64,000 bases of DNA, from NCBI RefSeq assembly GCF_003751945.1, contig NZ_RJKL01000001.1, positions 4,340,001-4,404,000 of the forward strand, written 5' to 3'. This DNA is from Couchioplanes caeruleus. Lineage in GTDB: Bacteria; Actinomycetota; Actinomycetes; Mycobacteriales; Micromonosporaceae. This document shows, piece after piece, positions 25,624 to 37,562 of the stretch; the stretch's first letter is position 1, and every line of letters starts with the position of its first letter. The notes beneath the pieces are model-generated. The model was not told the DNA's origin, ran no database searches, and worked only from the letters and a program-made list of their open reading frames with translations. Position numbers and translations under genes: made by a program.

Positions 25624-26175
25624 CTAGACCTCCCGCGCCAACCCTTCCATCACCTCGGCTCCGGGCAACGCCCCCAGCGCCGGACCCGCGATGGCAATCT
25701 TGCTGTGCCGCACCCCCGAGCCGACGATGACATGGGGCATCGCGACCACGCGGGCATCGACCAGCACCGGCCAGTCCTTCGGCAGCCCGATCGGGGTGAT
25801 TCCGCCGTACTCCATGCCGGTCAGCCGCACCGCCTCCGCCATGGGCGCGAAGCTGGCCTTGCGCACGTCCAACTGCCGCCGCACGATCCCGTTGACGTCG
25901 GCCCGGGTCGTGGCCAGCACGACGCACGCCGCATAGCGGGTCACGTCGCCGCGCCGGCCTGCCACGATCACACAGTTGGCCGACTGCTCGAGCCCCACCG
26001 CGTACGCCTCGCAAAACGCGGCGGTATCCGCCAGCTCCGCATCGATCGGCGCGACCAGCACCTGGTCGCCGTCGATGGGCGCCTCCGCCGGCCACACCTC
26101 GAGCGCGGCCGCCACGGGTGGAGCGAGCAGATCGAGCCGGGAGAGCGCGGGTTCGAGTCTCAGAGTTCCGATCAC
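25624..26175 (-). CDS. YbaK/ProX-type aminoacyl-tRNA editing domain protein
   Basis: 183 residues. It has the YbaK fold: ADVNGIVRRQLDVRKASFAP with the family Lys, MEYGGITPIGLPKDWPVLVD and VIVGSGVRHSKIAIAG. Stand-alone members hydrolyse mischarged Cys- or Ala-tRNA-Pro in trans. It lies 2.7 kb downstream of proS, which has its own inserted domain, so it may add a second editing activity (inference). Confidence 0.88.
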   Translation of the reverse strand: MIGTLRLEPALSRLDLLAPPVAAALEVWPAEAPIDGDQVLVAPIDAELADTAAFCEAYAVGLEQSANCVIVAGRRGDVTRYAACVVLATTRADVNGIVRRQLDVRKASFAPMAEAVRLTGMEYGGITPIGLPKDWPVLVDARVVAMPHVIVGSGVRHSKIAIAGPALGALPGAEVMEGLAREV

Positions 26176-26406
26176 GCCGTCATCCTCCCCCCGATCGCCG
26201 CGGCCTAACCGCAGTCACCCGCCGCGACATCCACATCACCGGCAACAACCGCCTCGTTCGGGGCAAGCTGCCAACATCAACGACTCCGTTGGTACGCGAC
26301 GCGCACACGGTCCACGCCGACACGATCCTGAACCTCGAAGCCGTCGCCGGATCGTGAAAGCGCCGTCCGCTCAGCCATGGCGCGATCTTGCCGACCGTCA
26401 GGGAAT

Positions 26407-26829
26407 GTGAGGGAGAGACGCGGCGCAAGGGTCGGCACCGTCAGCGGCCTCGCCGTACTCGTCGGCGGCACCGCGATCGCGGCCGTCGCCGGCGGCGCCC
26501 ACTCGATCTTCTCCACCATCCTGCTCGGCATGCTCGCGACCGGGCTGGGCCACGCCCTCCTGACCGAGATCCAGCGCCAGGCGCGCCGGCACACCGTGAG
26601 CTGGACCGCCCCGGACACGATCAACACCATTCTGCTGACGGCCTGGTCGGTGCTCGCCCTGACCGGCACGGTCCTGGCCGCCGTGCCACTACCGGTCCGA
26701 GCCGTCGGACTCCTGCTAACCCTCGGGTACGCGCTCAGCACCGCCTACTTCGTCACGGAACGCCGCCGCACGATCTCCCGCATCGCCACACCAACCGCGG
26801 AAGTCCCGGCGGCTGCTGAACCCGGCTGA
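26407..26829 (+). CDS. small four-helix membrane protein, unknown
   Basis: About 140 residues from GTG 26407, with AGGGA close upstream; an in-frame start at 26377 exists. Four hydrophobic segments: VSGLAVLVGGTAIAAVAGGA, IFSTILLGMLATGLGHALL, TINTILLTAWSVLALTGTVL and AVGLLLTLGYALSTAYFV. A basic loop RQARRHT lies between helices 2 and 3. No family is recognised. It is convergent with the Nudix gene across a repeat array. Confidence 0.6.
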   Translation: MRERRGARVGTVSGLAVLVGGTAIAAVAGGAHSIFSTILLGMLATGLGHALLTEIQRQARRHTVSWTAPDTINTILLTAWSVLALTGTVLAAVPLPVRAVGLLLTLGYALSTAYFVTERRRTISRIATPTAEVPAAAEPG

Positions 26830-26854
26830 GCTGCGTCACCGCGACCGCCCGCAG

Positions 26855-26990
26855 CTTCCCGCTCCCACCGCACGGCCACTGTCGGCGCCTTCCCACTCCC
26901 ACGGCACGGCACCCTCGGCGGGCTTCTCACTCCACCGCGCAGCCGCCCTCGGCGGGCTTCTCACTCCAACCGCACGGCCACGATCATCGG
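26855..26990. repeat. four exact-period 34-bp repeats ending in the Nudix gene
   Basis: Units occupy 26855-26888, 26889-26922, 26923-26956 and 26957-26990, each starting CTTC(C/T)C(G/A)CTCC and containing a GCACGGC-type and a CTCGGCG-type block. The fourth unit is the 3' end of the leftward Nudix gene (its stop and last nine codons). The others are noncoding. Confidence 0.9.
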
Positions 26991-27359
26991 AAAGACGGGC
27001 ACGAGATCGGCGCCGCCGGGACCGACGTCCGGCAGCGGCACCCAGTACAGCCCGATCGGCTCCGGCCCGGTCACGTGCGGTCCCAACTGCGGCTCTCCAT
27101 CGCCCACGGTGCAGGCGAAGACCGAGGTCATCCCCGAGGGATACGGGAAGTCCTGCAGGTAGCGTGCCTCCTTCACCACGAGGCCCACCTCTTCCAGCAC
27201 CTCGCGGCGTACCGCATCCTCCGCCGTCTCGCCGGGGTCGATCCCACCGCCGGGCAGCGTCCACCACTCCCGGCCCCCGTCGCGCCGACTCCGCTCATGC
27301 ACCATCAGTACGCGCCCATCCCGGACGATGATGGCCGCGGCTCGTCTCCGTCCACTCAC
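26961..27359 (-). CDS. Nudix hydrolase
   Basis: 132 residues from GTG 27359. The Nudix box is complete (GGGIDPGETAEDAVRREVLE followed by EVGL), matching GX5EX7REUXEEXGU. It hydrolyses a nucleoside diphosphate linked to some moiety; the exact substrate is unknown. The last nine codons lie inside a 34-bp tandem repeat unit. Confidence 0.92.
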   Translation of the reverse strand: MSGRRRAAAIIVRDGRVLMVHERSRRDGGREWWTLPGGGIDPGETAEDAVRREVLEEVGLVVKEARYLQDFPYPSGMTSVFACTVGDGEPQLGPHVTGPEPIGLYWVPLPDVGPGGADLVPVFPMIVAVRLE

Positions 27360-27476
27360 GAATGAAGGCTACTCACGCCGGCACGACTTCACTCGAAGGG
27401 CCAGCAACCACCGACGAAACCCGCTCGATCTCCGAGGTGCCTTATTCCATGGCAACGCGGTTCAGGTTCTTCTAAG

Positions 27477-28358
27477 TTGACCCGAATGCGCTACCGCTCC
27501 CCTGACGAGGACAGCGCCCGCTGGGACGGCTTCCCGTTCCGTGAGGGCGACATCGTGATCAGCACCAGGTCGAAGAGCGGCACGACCTGGGCTCAGATGA
27601 TCTGCGCCCTGCTCGTGTTCCAGGATCCCGAGCTGCCGGCCCCGCTCTCGGAGCTTTCCCCCTGGCTGGACTGGCTCGTCCTCCCTCGCGACGACGTATT
27701 CGCACGCCTGGAAGCCCAGCCGCACCGGCGCTTCATCAAGACCCACACTCCCTTGGACGGCATCCCGCGGGATGCCCGTGCCACCTACGTCGTGGTGGCC
27801 AGGCATCCGCTCGACATGGCGGTTTCCCTCTTCCACCAGGGCGACAACCTCGACCGCGGCCGGATGGCCGAGCTTCTGGGCACCTCCGTCGGACCCGCCC
27901 CGGCCGGGTCACCCCGTTCGCTGCACGACTCCCTGATCGCCTGGATCGAACGGGACGTGGCCCCGGCCGACGCTCTGGATTCCCTGCCCGGCGTGATGTG
28001 GCATCTCTCCGACGCTTGGCGGCGCCGCAACGATCCCGCCGTCGTCCTGGTGCACTACGCCGACCTCGTGAGCGATCTCGGCGGCGAGATGCGTCGGCTC
28101 GCGGACCGGCTCGGCGTCGAGGTGCCCGAGGAGCGCTGGCCGGTCCTCGTCGATGCCGCCGAGTTCGCCCAGATGAGGGCCCGGGCGGACCAGCTTGCCC
28201 CCGACCCGGTCGGCATCTTGAAGGACCGCGCCGCCTTCTTCCGACGGGGCGGCTTGGGCTCGGGGCGGGAGTTGCTGAGCGACGAGGAGTTCGCGCGCTA
28301 CGAGACACGAGCGTCCGAGCTGGCTTCCACGGACCTGCTGGCCTGGCTCCACCGCTGA
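27477..28358 (+). CDS. sulfotransferase
   Basis: 293 residues from TTG 27477, or 290 from ATG 27486. PAPS-dependent sulfotransferase: the 5'-phosphosulfate loop is STRSKSGTTWAQM near the N-terminus, the 3'-phosphate motif is VVVARHPLDMAVSLFHQGDN, and the C-terminal RRGGLGSGRELLSDEEF resembles the RKGxxGDW loop. The acceptor is unknown. It is next to the integrase remnant and tRNA-Ala, so it might be leftover cargo of an old element (inference only). Confidence 0.9.
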   Translation: MTRMRYRSPDEDSARWDGFPFREGDIVISTRSKSGTTWAQMICALLVFQDPELPAPLSELSPWLDWLVLPRDDVFARLEAQPHRRFIKTHTPLDGIPRDARATYVVVARHPLDMAVSLFHQGDNLDRGRMAELLGTSVGPAPAGSPRSLHDSLIAWIERDVAPADALDSLPGVMWHLSDAWRRRNDPAVVLVHYADLVSDLGGEMRRLADRLGVEVPEERWPVLVDAAEFAQMRARADQLAPDPVGILKDRAAFFRRGGLGSGRELLSDEEFARYETRASELASTDLLAWLHR

Positions 28359-28468
28359 GACGGCCCCTCACGCGACCCGCAGCAAGGCTCACCGGCCGCG
28401 TTGCGGTTCCTTGCCCCTCAAGGCTCAGCGACAGGGTTCCGTTCTCTTCGACACTCAGCGGATTCCCC

Positions 28469-28629
28469 GCGCTGCGCCACTTCTTCGCACCACGCTGATC
28501 ACGAGCCATGCGGACCCGAAGGAGGTCCAGCGGGCGCTGCGGCACTCCACGCTTCGGATCACCTTGGAGACCTACGTGCACTTCTGGCCACGCTCGAGCG
28601 CCGCCGTGGAGTCGTCGGTGAGGTGCTGA
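28469..28629 (+). pseudogene. C-terminal remnant of a tyrosine integrase
   Basis: Two frames together read as the end of a phage/ICE-type tyrosine recombinase. ALRHFFA (28469-28489) carries the first box Arg-His. After a frameshift near 28487-28490 comes ITSHADPKEVQRALRHSTLR, then ITLETYVHFWPR with the second-box His and the nucleophile Tyr. Everything upstream is missing or unrecognisable. It points towards the 3' end of tRNA-Ala 100 bp away, the classical attachment target. Confidence 0.78.
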
Positions 28630-28728
28630 AGTCAGTGACCGCCAGGCGGTGGCGCTGCGGCTGATGTGGGCCCGAAGTGGGCCAGGCGCTCTTGGACTTG
28701 CGTTTGCGCAGGTCAGAGGTGAGAAGAG

Positions 28729-28801
28729 TGGAGCCCAGGGGACTTGAACCCCTAACCCCCGCCTTGCAAAGGCGGTGCTCTGCCAGTTGAGCTAGGGCCC
28801 C
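28729..28801 (-). tRNA. tRNA-Ala (TGC)
   Basis: A complete cloverleaf is read on the minus strand: acceptor GGGGCCC/GGGCTCC with discriminator A, D-loop AGCTCAACTGGCAGAGC, anticodon loop TTTGCAA (anticodon TGC) and T-loop GGTTCAAGTCC. CCA is not encoded. It follows tRNA-Ile and DLW-39 on the same strand, as in other actinobacteria. Confidence 0.97.
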
Positions 28802-28815
28802 TGGAACTACAGGGG

Positions 28816-28944
28816 TCAGCGCAGGTCGGGCGCCGTGGTGGCCTCGTGCCAGAGGGCGCGCTCGTCGCTGGAGGCCTTGACCCTCTTGACGACCAGGGCG
28901 GCTGCGCCGACGATGCCGGCGACGATCAGGAGCTTCTTCAGCAT
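28816..28944 (-). CDS. DLW-39 family small protein
   Basis: 42 residues: one N-terminal hydrophobic helix (MLKKLLIVAGIVGAAALVV) then a basic/acidic segment and ERALWHEATTAPDLR. Position between tRNA-Ile and tRNA-Ala downstream of gyrA, size and the (D/A)LW-x-EAT ending match the DLW-39 family of actinobacteria. Its function is unknown. AAGGGGA lies 7 bases upstream of the ATG. Confidence 0.85.
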   Translation of the reverse strand: MLKKLLIVAGIVGAAALVVKRVKASSDERALWHEATTAPDLR

Positions 28945-28985
28945 TGCCGGGTCCCCTTTTGATCTGCGGCGGAGGACGTGCACGG

Positions 28986-29059
28986 TGGGGCTAGCTGGAA
29001 TCGAACCAGCGACCTCAGAGTTATCAGCTCTGCGCTCTAACCGACTGAGCTATAGCCCC
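28986..29059 (-). tRNA. tRNA-Ile (GAT)
   Basis: Cloverleaf on the minus strand: acceptor GGGGCTA/TAGCCCC with discriminator A, D-arm AGCTCAGTCGGTTAGAGC, anticodon loop CTGATAA (GAT) and T-loop GGTTCGATTCC. CCA is not encoded. The gyrA-tRNA-Ile-tRNA-Ala order is conserved in actinobacteria. Confidence 0.97.
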
Positions 29060-29175
29060 ATGACAGCGACACGAAGGTTACCGCACCCGCATCCGGTGGC
29101 TCAAATCGGGGGCGCCCGCCGCGCCGGATCTCGTGTCCCGATCACTTGAGGGCGGCGGATCTCCGGGACAAAGAG

Positions 29176-29207
29176 AGCGGCCGCCTCCCCGGAGGGTGGC
29201 GGCCGCT
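29176..29207 (-). terminator. terminator after the gyrBA-DUF3566 unit
   Basis: AGCGGCCGCC (29176-29185) and GGCGGCCGCT (29198-29207) form a perfect 10-bp stem. On the minus strand it is followed by CTCTTTGTC. Confidence 0.75.
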
Positions 29208-29225
29208 GCCTGCGTACGTGTCCGG

Positions 29226-30125
29226 TCAATCCCGTTCGGCGAGCGTCAGCTCGACGCCGCCCACCAGGTCGGCGCAGACGTTGTAGATGAACGCTCCGAG
29301 GGTGGCCAGTGCGGTGAAGAGCACCACGTTGACCGCCCCGATGAGCATCGACGTGCCGATGACGCCCCAGGCCGTGATGCGGAAGCCGCCGCTGGTGGCT
29401 CCGGTGCCGCCGCTGGCGTTCACCAGGCTCTGCAGGCTGGTGTTCACCTCTTTCCACACGCCCATGGCGTCCAAGGCGAGGTACAGCACCGAGGTGGCCA
29501 CGACCACGACGATGAACAGGACCACGGAGACGGCGAAGGCGAACTTCATCACGGACCACGGATCGATCCGCTTGAGGTTCAGCCGGGCCCGACGCGGGCC
29601 GCGGCCGGCCGACGTGACGGGCGAACGCGCCGTGCGGACGGCCTCGGAGACCCGGGCCGCGCCGACCGCAGCGGCGCCGGCCGCGGGCGCCGCGCCGGTG
29701 CCGGTACCGGCGGCGGGTGGGACCTTGGCGGTCGTGCCGGGGCGCTGCGGGACCGTGGCGGGCTTGGCCGGGGGCGGTGTCACTCCCGCGCGGCCGGACT
29801 GGGCCGGCTGTGCCGGAGCCCCGCCGCCCTTGCCCTTGGTGACGATGGGCACAGTGGCCGAGCCCTTCGCCGAGCCCTTGGCCGCCGCGGAGGCGGCCGG
29901 GCGCTTGCCGTCGGTCTGGCCGTCGTCGTCGGCACTCGGCTCCCCCGGCGGCGGGGCCATGCCCGGGGCGCGGGTGAACTTCGGCGGGGACGGGGATTCC
30001 GCGGGGACCGCGGCGCGGCCCGCGGCGTCTCGCCCGTTCGATGCGGCGCCGTCCTTCTTCGGCTCCTCATCGACGGGAGTCGCCGAGGCCCCCGAACCTC
30101 CCGACTTCGCCTGTGTCTCCGGCAT
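29226..30125 (-). CDS. DUF3566 membrane protein
   Basis: 299 residues from ATG 30125, 3 bp after the gyrA stop, so co-transcribed. The N-terminal about 185 residues are Pro/Ala/Gly-rich and disordered. The C-terminal about 110 residues are the DUF3566 domain with two membrane helices (MKFAFAVSVVLFIVVVVATS and LIGAVNVVLFTALATLGAF). It corresponds to the conserved gene after gyrA in mycobacteria (Rv0007). A role in the envelope or division is suspected but not established. Confidence 0.92.
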   Translation of the reverse strand: MPETQAKSGGSGASATPVDEEPKKDGAASNGRDAAGRAAVPAESPSPPKFTRAPGMAPPPGEPSADDDGQTDGKRPAASAAAKGSAKGSATVPIVTKGKGGGAPAQPAQSGRAGVTPPPAKPATVPQRPGTTAKVPPAAGTGTGAAPAAGAAAVGAARVSEAVRTARSPVTSAGRGPRRARLNLKRIDPWSVMKFAFAVSVVLFIVVVVATSVLYLALDAMGVWKEVNTSLQSLVNASGGTGATSGGFRITAWGVIGTSMLIGAVNVVLFTALATLGAFIYNVCADLVGGVELTLAERD

Positions 30126-30128
30126 CAA

Positions 30129-32639
30129 CTAGTCCTGTTCGTCAGGCTCGTCGGCATTACGAGCAAGCGCCACGATGGTTACACCTTCTGGGAGGTCCAT
30201 GAGCTTGACCCCCATTGTGTTCCGATCCCGCGTGCGCCGTACAGGCTTCACGGGAGTCCGGATGACACCACCATTGCTGGTGATGGCAAACAGCTCATCC
30301 TCCGGGCTGATCACGAGCGCTCCGACCAGGCCACCACGACGCTCCGTGATTTTCGCGGTCAGCACGCCCTTACCACCCCGCCCCTGTACGGGGTACTCCT
30401 CGATCGGCGTCCGCTTGGCATACCCGCCGTCGGTAGCGACCAAAACGTCCATGCCCTCACGAACCACCTCCATCGCGAGCAGCTCGTCGTTGTCGCCGAA
30501 GCGCATGCCGATCACGCCGGACGTGGCCCGGCCCATCGGCCGCAGCGCCTCGTCGGTCGCGTTGAACCGGATCGCCTGGGCCTTCTTCGACACCAGGAGC
30601 AGGTCGTTCTCCGATGCGGCCAGCGCGGCACCCACCAACTCGTCATCCTCCCGCAGGTTGATGGCGATGATGCCACCGCTGCGGTTGGAGTCAAATTCCT
30701 CGAGCCGGGTCTTCTTCACGAGACCATTCTTGGTGGCGAGCACAAGGTACGGCTCCACCTGATAGTTCGGAATCTGGATGACCTGGGCGATGTGCTCGTC
30801 GGGCTGGAAGGCGAGCAGGTTGGCGACGTGCTGGCCCTTGGCCACGCGGTTGGCCTCGGGCAGCTCGTAGGCCTTCGCGCGGTAGACCCGACCCTTGTTC
30901 GTGAAGAACAGGATCCACGAGTGGGTCGAGATCACGAAGAAGTGGCTGACGATGTCGTCCTGACGCAGCGATGCGCCGCTCACGCCCTTGCCGCCACGCT
31001 TCTGCGAGCGGTAGAGGTCGACCTTGGTGCGCTTGGCGTACCCGGTCCTTGTGATCGTTACCACAACGTCCTCGCGCGCGATGAGGTCCTCCATCGAGAC
31101 CTCGCCGTCGAACGGGATGATCTGGGTACGCCGGTCGTCGCCGAAGCGGCTGACGATCTCGGCGAGCTCCTCGGACACGATCGCCCGCTGCCGCTCCGGC
31201 TTGGCGAGGATGTCCTTGAGGTCGGCGATCTCGATCTCGATGCTCGCGAGCTCGTCGATGATCTTCTGCCGTTCGAGGGCCGCGAGGCGCCGGAGCTGCA
31301 TGTCCAGGATCGCCTGCGACTGCACCTGGTCGATCTCGAGAAGCTGGATGAGGCCCTGCCGGGCATCCTCGACCGTCGGCGAGCGACGGATCAGGGCGAT
31401 GACCTCGTCGAGCGCGTCGAGGGCCTTGACCAGGCCGCGCAGGATGTGCGCGCGCTCCTCGGCCTTGCGCAGGCGGAAGGCGGTCCGCCGGCGGATGACC
31501 TCGATCTGGTGCTCGACGTAGTAGCGGATGAACTGCGCCAGGTTGAGGGTCCGGGGCACGCCGTCGACGAGCGCCAGCATGTTGGCGCCGAACGTCTCCT
31601 GGAGCTGGGTGTGCTTGTAGAGGTTGTTGAGCACGACCTTCGCGACCGCGTCACGCTTCAATACCAAGATCAGGCGCATGCCCGTACGCCCGGAAGATTC
31701 GTCCCGGATGTCGGCGATGCCGGTGAGCTTGCCCTCTTTGACCAGCTCCGCTACGCGCTCGGCGAGATTATCCGGGTTCACCTGGTACGGCAGCTCGGTG
31801 ACGACCAGGCAGGGTCGGCCGCGCTGATCCTCCTCGACCTCGACCACGGCCCGCATGCGGATTGAGCCACGGCCGGTGCGGTAGGCGTCCTGGATCGCCG
31901 ACTGGCCGACGATCAGGCCCTTGGTCGGGAAGTCGGGACCCTTGACGATCTCCAGCAGCGCATCGAGCGTCGTGGCCTCGTCGACCTCGGGGTTGTCGAG
32001 GCACCACTGCACGGCCCCGGCGATCTCGCGCAGGTTGTGCGGCGGGATCTTGGTCGCCATGCCGACCGCGATGCCCTCAGAGCCGTTGACGAGCAGGTTG
32101 GGGAACCGCGCCGGCAGGATTGTGGGCTCCTTGGCCCGGCCGTCGTAGTTGTCCTGCATGTCGACGGTGTCCTCGTCGATGTCCCGCAGCATCTCCATGG
32201 CGAGCGGCGAAAGCTTCGACTCGGTGTAGCGCATGGCGGCCGGCGGGTCGTTACCCGGCGAGCCGAAGTTGCCGTTGCCGTCGATCAGCGGGTAGCGCAG
32301 CGACCATGGCTGCCCCATCCGGACGAGGGCGTCGTAGATCGACGAGTCGCCGTGCGGATGGTAGTTACCCATGACGTCGCCGACGACGCGGGCGCACTTG
32401 ACGTAGCCGCGGTCCGGGCGGAAGCCCGAGTCGTACATCGCATAGAGGATCTTGCGGTGCACCGGCTTGAGGCCGTCACGCACGTCCGGCAGGGCGCGAC
32501 CGACGATCACGCTCATCGCGTAGTCGAGGTACGACCGCTGCATCTCGACCTCGAGGCCGACCGGTTCGACGCGCTGGCCCACGCCGCCGCCGGTGTCGTC
32601 CTGCGGCTCCTCGGCGGGGATCTCGGGAGTATCCGTCAC
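30129..32639 (-). CDS. gyrA: DNA gyrase subunit A
   Basis: 836 residues. It is the breakage-reunion and DNA-wrapping subunit of gyrase. Catalytic Tyr138 is in AAMRYTES. The quinolone-determining region reads [20 protein letters not shown], with Ser99 and Asp103 at the E. coli 83 and 87 positions, so no classical resistance substitution is visible there. The C-terminal beta-pinwheel includes the GyrA box QKRGGKGV. It lies 140 bp downstream of gyrB, and the gap contains a DnaA box. Confidence 0.98.
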   Translation of the reverse strand: MTDTPEIPAEEPQDDTGGGVGQRVEPVGLEVEMQRSYLDYAMSVIVGRALPDVRDGLKPVHRKILYAMYDSGFRPDRGYVKCARVVGDVMGNYHPHGDSSIYDALVRMGQPWSLRYPLIDGNGNFGSPGNDPPAAMRYTESKLSPLAMEMLRDIDEDTVDMQDNYDGRAKEPTILPARFPNLLVNGSEGIAVGMATKIPPHNLREIAGAVQWCLDNPEVDEATTLDALLEIVKGPDFPTKGLIVGQSAIQDAYRTGRGSIRMRAVVEVEEDQRGRPCLVVTELPYQVNPDNLAERVAELVKEGKLTGIADIRDESSGRTGMRLILVLKRDAVAKVVLNNLYKHTQLQETFGANMLALVDGVPRTLNLAQFIRYYVEHQIEVIRRRTAFRLRKAEERAHILRGLVKALDALDEVIALIRRSPTVEDARQGLIQLLEIDQVQSQAILDMQLRRLAALERQKIIDELASIEIEIADLKDILAKPERQRAIVSEELAEIVSRFGDDRRTQIIPFDGEVSMEDLIAREDVVVTITRTGYAKRTKVDLYRSQKRGGKGVSGASLRQDDIVSHFFVISTHSWILFFTNKGRVYRAKAYELPEANRVAKGQHVANLLAFQPDEHIAQVIQIPNYQVEPYLVLATKNGLVKKTRLEEFDSNRSGGIIAINLREDDELVGAALAASENDLLLVSKKAQAIRFNATDEALRPMGRATSGVIGMRFGDNDELLAMEVVREGMDVLVATDGGYAKRTPIEEYPVQGRGGKGVLTAKITERRGGLVGALVISPEDELFAITSNGGVIRTPVKPVRRTRDRNTMGVKLMDLPEGVTIVALARNADEPDEQD

Positions 32640-32696
32640 AGTTAACCCTTACTTACGGTCGAAACCCGACAAACGGGTCCGAGCTACGCATTTCGC

Positions 32697-32705
32697 TGTG
32701 GATAA
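32697..32705 (-). promoter_or_regulatory. DnaA box between gyrB and gyrA
   Basis: TGTGGATAA is the exact reverse complement of TTATCCACA. A weaker TGTGCATAA lies at 32729-32737 in the same 140-bp gap. Confidence 0.6.
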
Positions 32706-32779
32706 CGCTGTGGAAAGCAGTGGAACGCTGTGCATAACCCGAGGTGAGCGGCACTTGTGGGCACCGCTCACCTGGCGGA

Positions 32780-35311
<2,532 letters not shown>

Positions 35312-35878
35312 ATGGCGCACGACAAGGGGCTGGACAACGTCGCCGTGCACTGGCCGCGGACGAACCGGTTCTACGACCCGGTCGCCCCGGCGGAGTTCGT
35401 CGACTTCGGCGCCGTCGCGGACGCGCCGGACATCGCCGCGCCCACCGGCGCGCTCGCCCTGCACATCGCCAAGACCGGCACGGTACGGGCGACCGCGTAC
35501 ACCGAGCTCGTCGACCTGCTCCTCGGGCTCGAGGGCGTCCTGTACGCGACCGACGCCGCGGCCGAGGACGAGGACCCGGTCATCGACCCCGACGGCTGCG
35601 CCTGGATCGCCGGCGGCCTGGAGCGTTTCGTGGAGGGCCACCAGCCGTACGGGGACCTGGTGACCTTCGACAGCGTGGCCGAGGTGATGCGGGCGGCGGT
35701 GGCCGCGGGGCGCCTCGCCGAGCAGCAGCTCCGGTGGTTGGAGCAGCGCCTGGCGGCCCTGCGCGACGACGCGGGGAACGCGCCGCACTGGAGCTTCGCC
35801 CGCACCGAACTGGCGATCCTGGCCGGCTTCTACCGCCGCTGCGCCGACCGCGGCTATGCGGTATTCGCCGATTACTAG
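35312..35878 (+). CDS. hypothetical protein between dciA and gyrB
   Basis: 188 residues from ATG 35312, with AGGAGAGG upstream. Acidic, soluble and mostly helical, with RTNRFYDPVAPAEFVDF near the start and the ending LAILAGFYRRCADRGYAVF. No family is recognised. It points against the dnaA-gyrA block and ends 3 bp from the convergent dciA stop. The strong ribosome site supports it being real. Confidence 0.75.
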   Translation: MAHDKGLDNVAVHWPRTNRFYDPVAPAEFVDFGAVADAPDIAAPTGALALHIAKTGTVRATAYTELVDLLLGLEGVLYATDAAAEDEDPVIDPDGCAWIAGGLERFVEGHQPYGDLVTFDSVAEVMRAAVAAGRLAEQQLRWLEQRLAALRDDAGNAPHWSFARTELAILAGFYRRCADRGYAVFADY

Positions 35879-35881
35879 GAG

Positions 35882-36439
35882 TCACCCGTAGGTGTCGCGG
35901 GGACCTCGTCCCTGGACGCGACGCGGGCCTCTGTTCCACGAGGGTGCTGCCGGGCCGTGGATGTTGAGCCTGGTGACCACGTTGTGGCCGACCTCGGCGG
36001 CGATGCTGCGCAGCAGGGTCGCGGCCAGCAGGCGCAACTGGGTGGCCCAGGCCGTGGACTCCGCCTCGACCGTCAGCACGCCGCCGTCGAGCTTGACCGG
36101 ATTGCTGTGCTTGGCGATGTCCGGGCCGACGACCTTCTCCCAGGCGCCGAAGACGGTGGCCTCCGCCTTGGGCTGCTGCCAGCCGCGCTGCTTCATGATC
36201 CGTTCGAGGACCGCGCCGAAGAGCTGCGGATCGCGCGGGTCCGGGCCCGGGCCCGAATAGCCGCGCAGTCGTCGGCCCTCTCCCTCCGATGCGACCGTAC
36301 GGCGGCGCGGCGCCTGTTGCGCGGAACGGCGCTTCGCCAGGGCCGCGTCGAGCACCGCCCGGGCGAGCTGCGGACCCGTCTGACCCTCCGCCGGCCCTGA
36401 GGCGGCCCCTGCGCCCTTCTCGGCGGTTTCCTCAGACAC
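35882..36439 (-). CDS. dciA: DUF721 protein, DciA-like helicase loader
   Basis: 185 residues. The DUF721 core (about 75-160) contains [20 protein letters not shown], then [20 protein letters not shown] and [16 protein letters not shown]. DciA helps load the replicative helicase DnaB in bacteria lacking DnaC/DnaI. The N-terminal 70 residues are disordered. The start overlaps the recF stop by 8 bp, the standard recF-dciA arrangement of actinobacteria. Confidence 0.9.
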   Translation of the reverse strand: MSEETAEKGAGAASGPAEGQTGPQLARAVLDAALAKRRSAQQAPRRRTVASEGEGRRLRGYSGPGPDPRDPQLFGAVLERIMKQRGWQQPKAEATVFGAWEKVVGPDIAKHSNPVKLDGGVLTVEAESTAWATQLRLLAATLLRSIAAEVGHNVVTRLNIHGPAAPSWNRGPRRVQGRGPRDTYG

Positions 36440-37559
36440 GGGTCACCGTTCCTGCTCCGACGTCGTAGCGGGCGCCCTGGAGGGCCGTCGGCACATCCTG
36501 CGCCACCGCGCAGGTGACCAGCAACTGGGTGGCGTCCGAGACCAGGGCGGCGAGACGCTCACGGCGGCCGGCGTCCAGCTCGGCGAAGACGTCGTCGAGG
36601 ATCAGGACGGGTTCGATGCCGTCGGTGCGGAGCAGGTCGTACGCCGCCAGCCGCAGCGCCAGCGCGAACGACCAGGACTCGCCGTGGCTCGCGTACCCCT
36701 TGGCCGGCAGGTCGCCGAGCGTCAGCGTGAGGTCGTCGCGGTGCGGGCCGACGAGGGTCACCCCGCGCTCGGTCTCCGCCTGACGCCGGTCGGCGAGCGA
36801 AGCGAGCAGGGCCGCCTCCAGCGCCGGGCGGTCCGGGGCCAGGCCGTCGCCGAGACGCGACGCGTACGCGATGGTCGCCGACGACCGCCCGGCCGCCACC
36901 GCGTCGTATGCCTTCGTCAGGTGCGGGCCGAGCGCCGCGACCAGCTCGAGCCGGCCGGCCAGCAGCTCGGCCCCGTGATGCGCGAGATGCTGGTCCCAGA
37001 CCGCGAGCGTCGACAGGTCCTGACCACGGGTGCCGCCGACCTTGCGCGTCAGGTACGCCGTACGCAGCAGGGCGTTGCGCTGCTTGACCACCCGGTCGTA
37101 GTCGGCGCGGACCCCGGCATACCGCGGCTGGCGCGCCACGAGCAGCTCGTCGAGGTAGCGGCGCCGTTCGGACGGGTCACCGCGCACCAGCTCGAGATCC
37201 TCCGGCGCGAAGAGCACCATGCGCAGAGCGCCCAGGACCTCCCGGGACCGGCGTACGGGGGAACGGTTGAGCCGCGCCCGGTTCGCCTTGCCGGGGACGA
37301 TCTCCAGCTCGACCAGCAGCTCGCGTCCTTCGTGGACGATCGCGCAGCGGATCACCGCCGCGGTGGCGCCGGCGCGGACCAGCGGCGCGTCGGTGGCCAC
37401 CCGATGACTGTCCAGAGTGGCCACGTACCCCAGGGCCTCGACAAGGTTGGTCTTGCCCATGCCGTTCTGGCCGACGAGCACCGCGACGCCCGGGTCGAGG
37501 TCGACCGCCACCCGCTCGTACGAACGGAAATCGGTCAGCTCGACCCGGCGCACGTACAT
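36432..37559 (-). CDS. recF: RecF recombination mediator
   Basis: 375 residues. SMC-like ATPase with Walker [10 protein letters not shown] (30-38), the signature region [16 protein letters not shown] and Walker [12 protein letters not shown]. It works with RecO/RecR at stalled forks and gaps. It starts 3 bp after the gnd stop and overlaps dciA. Confidence 0.97.
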   Translation of the reverse strand: MYVRRVELTDFRSYERVAVDLDPGVAVLVGQNGMGKTNLVEALGYVATLDSHRVATDAPLVRAGATAAVIRCAIVHEGRELLVELEIVPGKANRARLNRSPVRRSREVLGALRMVLFAPEDLELVRGDPSERRRYLDELLVARQPRYAGVRADYDRVVKQRNALLRTAYLTRKVGGTRGQDLSTLAVWDQHLAHHGAELLAGRLELVAALGPHLTKAYDAVAAGRSSATIAYASRLGDGLAPDRPALEAALLASLADRRQAETERGVTLVGPHRDDLTLTLGDLPAKGYASHGESWSFALALRLAAYDLLRTDGIEPVLILDDVFAELDAGRRERLAALVSDATQLLVTCAVAQDVPTALQGARYDVGAGTVTRV

Positions 37560-37562
37560 GAA

